Shown in pieces: positions 57,922-64,000 of a DNA stretch of 64,000 bases. The position numbers and the translations under genes were made by a program. How positions within the stretch are numbered: position 1 is the stretch's first letter; each line of letters begins with the position of its first letter. The notes under the pieces were generated by a model. That model was not told where the DNA came from. It saw only the letters and a program-made list of their open reading frames with translations, and searched no databases. The stretch is taken from contig ONJC01000009.1 of NCBI GenBank assembly GCA_900318035.1, positions 28,383-92,382 on the forward strand, in the 5' to 3' direction. This DNA is from an uncultured Methanobrevibacter sp. (GTDB lineage: Archaea > Methanobacteriota > Methanobacteria > Methanobacteriales > Methanobacteriaceae).

Positions 57922-59118
57922 ATGATAAGATGTGTTTCATGTGGACAAGAATATGATGACGATGAAGTAATCTACACCTGTGAAAAGTGTGGATCTGTAC
58001 TTGAACTCGTTAATGAAATTGACGTTTCTAAAGATGTATTTGATGGAAGAAGAGATAATTTATGGAAATTTAAGGAATGCATTCCAGTAGATGAGAAAAA
58101 AATAGTTTCTCTTGATGAAGGTGGAACTCCATTCTGCAAATGTGATAAATTAGGTGAAGAACTTGGGGTGAACCTATATGTTAAAGTGGAAGGTTCCAAT
58201 CCGACCGGCAGTTTTAAAGACAGAGGAATGACTGTTGGTATGACCAAAGCTGTGGAATTGGGAGTTGACACTGTAGGTTGTGCTTCTACCGGTAACACTT
58301 CCGCATCACTATCAGCATATGCTGCCCGTGCAGGATTAAGGTGCATTGTATTTTTACCTTCCGGAAAAGTCGCTTTGGGAAAATTGGCCCAAGCAATGTT
58401 CCATGGTGCTGAAGTAATGTCAATCAACGGAAACTTTGATGAAGCACTGGAGGCAATGACTGCCCTTGCATTGGAAAAACATCTTTATTTATTAAATTCA
58501 ATTAACCCTTACAGATTGGAAGGGCAAAAGACTATAGGTTATGAAATTGTTCGTGATTTAGGTTGGCAATCCCCTGACAGGATCATTCTGCCTGTAGGTA
58601 ATGCGGGAAATATTTCAGCTATCTGGAAAGGTGTTAAAGAGTTTTATGATGCAGGATTCATTAAGGATTTACCAATGATGACAGGTATTCAGGCTGAAGG
58701 TGCTTGCCCAGTCACCAATGCATTTAAAAAAGGAGATAAGCGTGTGGTGCCTGTTGAAAATCCAGAAACCATAGCTACTGCAATTCGTATTGGTGCTCCT
58801 GTAAGTGATATTAAAGCTTTAAATGCAATTTATGATTCTAATGGTTATTCTGAAACTGTAACTGATGAAGAAATTCTCGATGCTCAGAAGTTACTTGCAA
58901 GAACTGAAGGTATCGGTGTTGAACCTGCTTCTGCGGCATCTATTGCAGGCCTTAAAAAACTTGTGGGTGAAGGCGTAGTTGATAAAGGTGAAACAATAAC
59001 TTGTGTGGTTACAGGACACTTGCTTAAAGATCCTAACACTGCTATTGATGCATGCACTCAACCTACTCAGGTGGATGCGGATATAGACACTTTAAGAAGA
59101 ATTTTGATGAACAAATAA
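57922..59118 (+). CDS. thrC: threonine synthase
   Basis: PLP enzyme that makes threonine from phosphohomoserine. The 398-residue protein has an N-terminal zinc-ribbon-like CVSCGQEY/CEKCG segment, the PLP-lysine motif NPTGSFKDRGMTVG, the CASTGNTSASLSAY phosphate loop, and GIGVEPASAASIAG near the C terminus. The ATG follows GTGAT. Confidence 0.95.
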   Translation: MIRCVSCGQEYDDDEVIYTCEKCGSVLELVNEIDVSKDVFDGRRDNLWKFKECIPVDEKKIVSLDEGGTPFCKCDKLGEELGVNLYVKVEGSNPTGSFKDRGMTVGMTKAVELGVDTVGCASTGNTSASLSAYAARAGLRCIVFLPSGKVALGKLAQAMFHGAEVMSINGNFDEALEAMTALALEKHLYLLNSINPYRLEGQKTIGYEIVRDLGWQSPDRIILPVGNAGNISAIWKGVKEFYDAGFIKDLPMMTGIQAEGACPVTNAFKKGDKRVVPVENPETIATAIRIGAPVSDIKALNAIYDSNGYSETVTDEEILDAQKLLARTEGIGVEPASAASIAGLKKLVGEGVVDKGETITCVVTGHLLKDPNTAIDACTQPTQVDADIDTLRRILMNK

Positions 59119-59373
59119 ACTTCATCAAAAATCTTATTTTTATATTTTATTTTCAATTTTGCTTTTTATTTTTGATTATTTCTGATTAGATTTACACTTT
59201 TTTTGTTTTAAGTATTGTATGAAAAACATTTTTAAAGATATTACATGCCATTTTTAGGTTATAACATTTTGCTATTTAATGTTGAAATCTTTCAAAATTA
59301 ACAGTACTGAACCAATATATTTATATATAAGCAAATTTAGATTATTTATTAACAAATTAATGAGGTGAATATA

Positions 59374-59574
59374 ATGAGTGAATTACCAATTGCTCCTGTA
59401 GGAAGAATCTTAAAAAATGCTGGTGCACAAAGAGTAAGTGATGATGCAAAAATCGCATTAACCGAAGCTATCGAAGACTGTGGTAATGAAATCGCAGCAA
59501 AAGCTGTAGGATTTGCTCGTCACGCTGGTAGAAAAACTGTAAAAGCAGAAGACATCAAATTAGCAATCAAATAG
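59374..59574 (+). CDS. archaeal histone
   Basis: The 66-residue protein has the histone fold: [20 protein letters not shown], then [18 protein letters not shown], and the end [17 protein letters not shown]. It is close to HMf-type histones. The start is at the ATG at 59374, after GAGGTGAAT; an upstream in-frame ATG at 59365 is not needed. A TATA-rich promoter lies near 59315-59328. Confidence 0.97.
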   Translation: MSELPIAPVGRILKNAGAQRVSDDAKIALTEAIEDCGNEIAAKAVGFARHAGRKTVKAEDIKLAIK

Positions 59575-59592
59575 ATTTGCTATTTTAATGTA

Positions 59593-59625
59593 GATAGTAA
59601 TTTTTTACTATCTCTTTTACACTTT
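59593..59625 (+). terminator. intrinsic terminator of the histone gene
   Basis: The stem GATAGTA/TACTATC (59593-59612) is followed by T-rich sequence. Confidence 0.7.
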
Positions 59626-60042
59626 TTACTATTTCGTTTTTTTTAATTGTTTTATTTATTTCTTATTTTGGCTTATTTTTACAAACATTTATATACTATG
59701 CTAACCAATTTATTATTGTCTAGTTCTCTAGAATTATTTCATTAATTACTAAATTTTTATTTTTAGTTTTGCTAAAAATTATTATATGAAATTCAGAAGT
59801 ATTTGTATTGAAAGTTTAATCCCTCTTATTTTTTTCTCGGGATTATATTTAGTGATATATGAATTATTCAAGAATTAGTATTATTAAAAACTATATTAAA
59901 TTATTCATCGTTTGAATAATTTGAGTAATTTCTATAGTTAAAAAATAATATAACTATATATAATTACATTATATTATGATTCATAAGAATTATAATATCT
60001 GCCGATGGATGGCATAGCCAGATGAAAAAGGAGGTATATTTT
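59613..60042 (+). promoter_or_regulatory. long leader region before the L7Ae operon
   Basis: A good TATA box (aaacatttatatacta, about 59686-59699) lies about 345 bases before the L7Ae start. A second AT-rich box (about 59946-59965) is nearer. Between them is the stem-loop TAATCCC/GGGATTA (59817-59845) and AT-rich sequence with no credible frame. Either the message has a long leader or a short RNA is made from the first promoter. The AAGGAGGT ribosome site is at 60028-60035. Confidence 0.45.
60001..60030 (+). promoter_or_regulatory. candidate kink-turn-like hairpin before the L7Ae start
   Basis: The stem TGGC/GCCA (60010-60020) with an ATA loop is flanked by GA on each side (60008-60009 and 60021-60022). 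This gives tandem G-A pairs as in a kink-turn, and it is just before the ribosome site. In other archaea L7Ae binds a k-turn in its own leader and blocks translation. The outer C-stem here is weak (two base pairs), so the match is tentative. Confidence 0.35.
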
Positions 60043-60333
60043 ATGGCAAACATTTATGTAAAATTTGACACACCTGAAGAATTAGCTAAACAAGCTGAAG
60101 AAGCATTAGAAACCGCACAAGCTACAGATGTAGATCCTGCTGAAATCGTTGCACACATTCCTGTATTAGCTGATGAAAAAGAAATTCCTTACGTATACTT
60201 ACCTACCAAAGAACAAGTTGGTGGAGCTGCTGGATTAACTGTTGGTACTGCTTCTGCATGTATTGTAGATGCTGGTGATGCTGAAGCTGCTGTTGCTGAA
60301 ATCGTAGAAAAAGTTGCTGAATTAAAAGAATAG
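60043..60333 (+). CDS. rpl7ae: ribosomal protein L7Ae, lacking the central RNA-binding segment
   Basis: L7Ae is a component of the large ribosomal subunit, box C/D and H/ACA RNPs, and RNase P. The N terminus MANIYVKFDTPEELAK and the part from DVDPAEIVAHIPVLADEK to the end match the family well. Between residue 28 and residue 29 (60126/60127), the family's 27-30 residue stretch, which contains the kink-turn-binding G-(T/A)-N-E-V-T-K loop, is missing in frame. The product is 96 residues instead of about 117-125. The reading frame is kept on both sides. A real deletion or an assembly error are both possible. The start ATG at 60043 follows AAGGAGGT. Confidence 0.85.
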   Translation: MANIYVKFDTPEELAKQAEEALETAQATDVDPAEIVAHIPVLADEKEIPYVYLPTKEQVGGAAGLTVGTASACIVDAGDAEAAVAEIVEKVAELKE

Positions 60334-60367
60334 ATAAATTCTTTTAATGGATTTTTACGGTGATAAC

Positions 60368-60574
60368 ATGGAAGAAGGAACTCCTGCTGAAGTCATTGAA
60401 GTTTTAAAAAGAACTGGTATGACTGGTGAGGTAATGCAAATTAAATGCAGAATCCTCGATGGTAGAGACAAAGGAAGAATTTTAACAAGAAACATTATGG
60501 GACCTGTTAGAGAAGGCGACATTTTAATGTTACTTGATACTATTAGAGAAGCTAAGGAAATTAAGACTCCATAA
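60368..60574 (+). CDS. rps28e: ribosomal protein S28e
   Basis: The 68-residue small-subunit protein has the S28e signature: [30 protein letters not shown], and [12 protein letters not shown] near the C terminus. The start is the ATG at 60368, with GGTGAT nearby. It is in operon with L7Ae and L24e. Confidence 0.95.
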   Translation: MEEGTPAEVIEVLKRTGMTGEVMQIKCRILDGRDKGRILTRNIMGPVREGDILMLLDTIREAKEIKTP

Positions 60575-60588
60575 GAAGGTGTAACAAC

Positions 60589-60750
60589 ATGAGAACTTGT
60601 TCATTCTGTAAAAAAGATATAGAAGATGGTACAGGAAAAATGTACGTTAAAAAAGATGGATCAATATATTTCTTTTGTAGCAGCAAATGTGAAAAAAATA
60701 TGATTAAACTCGGAAGAGTTCCAAGAAAAGTTAAATGGGTTAAAGAATGA
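60589..60750 (+). CDS. rpl24e: ribosomal protein L24e
   Basis: A 53-residue zinc-ribbon ribosomal protein. It starts [16 protein letters not shown] and has the second knuckle CSSKC at residues 30-34, then a basic C terminus ([12 protein letters not shown]). The ATG at 60589 follows GAAGGTG. Its stop overlaps the ndk start (ATGA). The family place in the L7Ae-S28e-L24e-ndk order is conserved in archaea. Confidence 0.95.
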   Translation: MRTCSFCKKDIEDGTGKMYVKKDGSIYFFCSSKCEKNMIKLGRVPRKVKWVKE

Positions 60751-61199
60751 TTCAAAAAAGTTTTGTAATGATGAAACCAGACGCTGTTCAAAGACGTCTT
60801 ATGGGTAAAATATTATCCCGTTTTGAAGATAAAGGTCTTCAAATCGTTGCTTGTAAATTAATTCAAATTGATGAAGATTTAGCGAAAACTCATTATGGAG
60901 AACATGCTGAAAAACCATTTTTCCCAAGTTTAGTAGAATACATCACTTCATCCCCATCATTAGCTATGGTTATTGAAGGTGAAGAAGCTATTACTACTAT
61001 TAGGAAATTAGTTGGTGCAACAAATCCTTTAGAAGCAGATCTTGGAACTATCAGAGGAGACTTTGGTATGGATACAGGTAGAAACATTATTCATGCTTCA
61101 GATGCTCCTGAATCTGCAGAAAGAGAAATTGCTCTTTTCTTTAATGAAGATGAAATTTGCGATTACAAAATCGTTGACAATGATTTAATTTACGAATAG
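60747..61199 (+). CDS. ndk: nucleoside diphosphate kinase
   Basis: Moves the gamma phosphate between nucleotides. The 150-residue protein has [33 protein letters not shown], and the active histidine in [17 protein letters not shown]. It is coupled to rpl24e by a four-base overlap. Confidence 0.97.
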   Translation: MIQKSFVMMKPDAVQRRLMGKILSRFEDKGLQIVACKLIQIDEDLAKTHYGEHAEKPFFPSLVEYITSSPSLAMVIEGEEAITTIRKLVGATNPLEADLGTIRGDFGMDTGRNIIHASDAPESAEREIALFFNEDEICDYKIVDNDLIYE

Positions 61200-61237
61200 A
61201 TTTAGATTAGAAATTTATTATTAACGAAAAAGATACT

Positions 61238-63028
61238 ATGAAAATCAGATCCCCGATTGTATCCGTTTTAGGTCATGTAGACCATGGTAAGACAACTTTA
61301 TTAGATTATATTAGGGGTAGTACAATAGCCGACAGAGAGGCTGGAGGTATTACTCAACATATTGGTGCTACAGAAATCCCAAACGATACTATTGAAGAAA
61401 TCTGTGGAAATTTTATCTCAAGATTAACTATCAAAGATTTAATTCCAGGATTATTCTTTATTGATACTCCAGGACATGCAGCATTCACAAGTCTGAGAAA
61501 ACGTGGTGGAGCATTAGCAGATTTGGCTATATTAATTCTTGATATTAATGATGGTTTTAAACCACAAACTTATGAAGCTATTAATATTTTAAAGATGTAT
61601 AAAACTCCATTCATTGTTGTAGCTAATAAAATTGACATGATTTTTGGTTGGGAGACTCATGAAGGTGCTTCTTTTAAAGAAACATTCTCACAACAGGCTC
61701 CGAGTGTTCAGCAAGAATTGGACACTAAAGTTTATGGTCTTGTCGGTGACCTTTACAAGGAAGGTTTCCAATCCGAAAGATTTGACAGGATAAGCAATTT
61801 TGCTTCACAAATTTCAATCATTCCGATTAGTGCTAAGACTGGTGAAGGAATAATTGAAGTATTGGCTATGCTTTTGGGTCTTGCTCAGGAATATCTCACC
61901 GAACAGCTCGAAATCAATGAGGATGCTCCTGCTAAAGGTACTGTTTTGGAAATAAAAGAAGAGGTAGGATTAGGTCTTACTATTGATAGTATTATTTATG
62001 ATGGTGTTTTGCGAACCAATGATGAAATAGCTTTGATGACTTCTTCAAATGAAGTATTAACAACCAAAATCAGATCTATTTTAAGACCACTTCCTTTGGA
62101 AGAAATGAGGGATTCCAAAAAGAAATTCCAAAAATTCGATGAGGTTGTTGCAGCTGCAGGTATTAAAATTGCGGCTCCTAATTTGGATGATGTTGTTTCA
62201 GGCTCACCACTCAGAGTGCTGAGTGAAGATGAAAATGTTGAAGAGGAAATTCTAAAAGAGATTGAGGACATTACAATCAGTACAGAAGATGAAGGTATTT
62301 TGGTTAAAGCAGATACCTTAGGTTCTCTTGAAGCTATTGTTAAATTGTTAAGGGAATTGGATATCCCTATCCGTGAAGCAAACATAGGTGATGTAAATCG
62401 CAGAGATATCATTAATTCATCCATTGCTTTAAATGAAAATGATACTCATGGTGCAATCATTGCGTTTAATGTAGATGTTCATCCTAATTCATTAGAAGAT
62501 CTTAACAATTCCGATGTTAAGCTCTTTAAAGGTGATGTTATTTATCAAATCATCGAAGATTATGAGGCATGGATTGATGAAATGGAGCAAGCTAAGAAGA
62601 AGGCATTTTATGATGCAATTATTAAGCCTGCTAAATTCATGGCTTTACCAAAACTTGTTTTCCGTCAAAGCAAACCGGCTATTATTGGAATAGAATCAAT
62701 TAGCGGTACAATTAAACAAGGTCAATCATTAATCAATAAAAATGGCGAATATGTTGGTGTAATCGCCAGTATGGAAGATAAAGGTGAAACCTTGCCTGAC
62801 ATATCTAGAGGTCAAAGAGTTGCTATGGCTATTAAAGATGCTATAGTTGGAAAACATTTCGATGAAGGGGATGAATTATATGTTGATATCCCTGAAAAAC
62901 ATTATAAATTCATTGAAAGGGAATTTAAAGATAAATTAACTGAAGATGAATATGAAACTTTATATGAATTTTTAGAGATTAAACGTAAACAAGATCCAGA
63001 TTGGGGTAAATTTGGTCTTTTTGAATAA
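61238..63028 (+). CDS. infB: translation initiation factor aIF5B (IF2-like)
   Basis: GTPase that joins ribosomal subunits and promotes initiator tRNA binding. The 596-residue protein has G1 [12 protein letters not shown], switch G3 [11 protein letters not shown]4 VANKIDMI, and the four-domain build of aIF5B; it has no long N-terminal extension and no intein. No clear ribosome site is seen before the ATG. It is followed by S6e. Confidence 0.96.
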   Translation: MKIRSPIVSVLGHVDHGKTTLLDYIRGSTIADREAGGITQHIGATEIPNDTIEEICGNFISRLTIKDLIPGLFFIDTPGHAAFTSLRKRGGALADLAILILDINDGFKPQTYEAINILKMYKTPFIVVANKIDMIFGWETHEGASFKETFSQQAPSVQQELDTKVYGLVGDLYKEGFQSERFDRISNFASQISIIPISAKTGEGIIEVLAMLLGLAQEYLTEQLEINEDAPAKGTVLEIKEEVGLGLTIDSIIYDGVLRTNDEIALMTSSNEVLTTKIRSILRPLPLEEMRDSKKKFQKFDEVVAAAGIKIAAPNLDDVVSGSPLRVLSEDENVEEEILKEIEDITISTEDEGILVKADTLGSLEAIVKLLRELDIPIREANIGDVNRRDIINSSIALNENDTHGAIIAFNVDVHPNSLEDLNNSDVKLFKGDVIYQIIEDYEAWIDEMEQAKKKAFYDAIIKPAKFMALPKLVFRQSKPAIIGIESISGTIKQGQSLINKNGEYVGVIASMEDKGETLPDISRGQRVAMAIKDAIVGKHFDEGDELYVDIPEKHYKFIEREFKDKLTEDEYETLYEFLEIKRKQDPDWGKFGLFE

Positions 63029-63064
63029 TAAATTGAGGGTTATAAAAAATTAAGGAGGAATACC

Positions 63065-63448
63065 ATGGCATTCAAAGTAGTTGTGTCTCAAGAAGCTGAA
63101 TCTTATCAAGTGGAAGTCGATGAAACTAAACCCTTCAATGGTTTAGTCATCGGTGATGAATTTGACGGTGGGCTTGTTGGTTTAGACGGTTACACTTTAA
63201 AAATTACTGGTGGTAGTGATAAAAACGGTTTTACTATGAAAAAAGATGTTTCTGGTACCAGAAGAATCAAAAGTTTATTAACTGGTGGTATCGGTTATCA
63301 TCCTAAAGCAGATGGTGTTAAAAGAAGAAAAACCGTAAGAGGAAACACTATTGCTGAAGATATTGTACAAATCAACACTGTAGTTACTAAAGCTGGAAGC
63401 AAACCAATAGCTGACATTCTTGGTGCTGATGAAGAAGAGGAAGAATAG
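63065..63448 (+). CDS. rps6e: ribosomal protein S6e
   Basis: The 127-residue protein is the archaeal S6e core with GFTMKKDVSGTRRIKSLL and GVKRRKTVRGNTIAEDIVQI. The ATG follows AAGGAGGAATACC. The acidic end EEEE is normal in archaeal forms. Confidence 0.95.
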   Translation: MAFKVVVSQEAESYQVEVDETKPFNGLVIGDEFDGGLVGLDGYTLKITGGSDKNGFTMKKDVSGTRRIKSLLTGGIGYHPKADGVKRRKTVRGNTIAEDIVQINTVVTKAGSKPIADILGADEEEEE

Positions 63449-63511
63449 TTTAACTATTTTTCTTATTTTACTTTTAAGTTAAATTAAAATTATTAAAAAA
63501 GGTGGTTATCT

Positions 63512-64000
63512 GTGAACGTACAGTCAGATGTTAACATAGGTTTAGTTGGTCATGTAGACCACGGTAAGACTACTCTTACTAAAGCATTATCCGGAGTATG
63601 GACTGATACCCACAGTGAGGAAACAAAAAGAGGTATTTCAATTCGTTTAGGTTATGCAGACATTGAATTTAGAAAATGTCCTAAATGCGGAGAACCTGAA
63701 TGTTACACTACTTCTGAAACTTGTCAAATCTGTGGGAGTGAAACTGAATTAATTAGAAAAGTATCTTTTGTTGATGCTCCAGGTCACGAAACTCTTATGG
63801 CAACTATGTTATCTGGTGCTGCAATTATGGATGGTGCAGTGTTGGTAATTGCTGCAAATGAGTCTTGTCCACAACCACAAACTAAAGAGCATCTCATGGC
63901 GCTTGATGTTATCGGCGTTAAAGATGTTATTGTAGTTCAAAATAAAATTGATATCGTTTCAAAAGAAAGAGCTATTGAAAGTTATAATGAAATTAAGGAA
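63512..64000 (+). CDS. translation initiation factor aIF2 gamma subunit, 3' end cut by the window
   Basis: GTPase of the ternary complex that brings initiator Met-tRNA. The first 163 codons are seen, from a GTG start after GGTGG at 63501. Visible are G1 [12 protein letters not shown], the zinc knuckles CPKCG and CQICG, G3 [10 protein letters not shown], and the G4 QNKIDIV motif. The gene runs beyond the window. Confidence 0.95.
   Translation, partial: MNVQSDVNIGLVGHVDHGKTTLTKALSGVWTDTHSEETKRGISIRLGYADIEFRKCPKCGEPECYTTSETCQICGSETELIRKVSFVDAPGHETLMATMLSGAAIMDGAVLVIAANESCPQPQTKEHLMALDVIGVKDVIVVQNKIDIVSKERAIESYNEIKE

Overview
The window is AT-rich archaeal DNA. Archaeal information genes (exosome, RNase P proteins, proteasome, thermosome, histone, aIF2, aIF5B) sit with very large threonine/asparagine/serine-rich surface proteins and pseudomurein-binding repeats. 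Together these point to a methanogen of the Methanobacteriales, most likely Methanobrevibacter. That is inference from gene content; no 16S or mcr gene is present. Genes are dense, with many 1-4 bp overlaps, GGTGAT-type ribosome binding sites, TTG/GTG starts and TATA/BRE promoters.

Layout. 1-1.9 kb: end of aroA and nth. 2.0-9.3 kb: a sulfur/cysteine island (cysK, cysE, a Cys-containing HTH regulator, tRNA-Cys, cysS, metY, nifS, nifU, superoxide reductase). The promoters of cysK and metY carry repeated ATAAC-N4-GTTAT palindromes just after their TATA boxes. 9.4-14.3 kb: a DnaJ-zinc-finger RecJ-like protein followed by two zinc-ribbon proteins (one with seven ribbons, one fused to a HELGH metallopeptidase-like domain) and a small winged-helix regulator. 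14.47-15.87 kb: an intact stand-alone tnpB element. 16.6-21.9 kb: the RNase P/proteasome/SBDS/exosome superoperon. 21.8-25.9 kb: a six-gene reverse-strand operon (HD hydrolase, ubiX, cbiT, two unknown membrane genes, mobA). 26.1-27.9 kb: amtB-glnK behind a GGAA-N6-TTCC dyad, the NrpR operator form. 27.9-33.6 kb: aroD and a signal-peptidase-like gene, sucD-hmgA, a DUF116 gene and small zinc-ribbon genes.

33.65-34.5 kb is a decayed stretch with an IS-end-like hairpin and broken reading frames. It is followed by a 4160-residue adhesin-like protein (34.5-47.0 kb) that contains three tandem units of exactly 768 bp. After a TPR gene and the thermosome comes a 1361-residue secreted protein combining Ig-like repeats, a glycoside-hydrolase-like barrel, four pseudomurein-binding repeats and a transglutaminase-like Cys-His-Asp domain: a candidate chromosomal pseudomurein hydrolase. 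54.7-64 kb holds a DtxR regulator, endA, trpS, a SpoIIM-like gene, thrC, a histone, and the L7Ae-S28e-L24e-ndk-aIF5B-S6e-aIF2gamma translation cluster.

Points most worth a second look: (1) the L7Ae gene lacks, in frame, about 27-30 internal residues that include the kink-turn-binding motif; (2) the multi-domain pseudomurein hydrolase; (3) the cysteine operators with their linked candidate regulator; (4) the zinc-ribbon/metallopeptidase cluster beside the RecJ-like gene.
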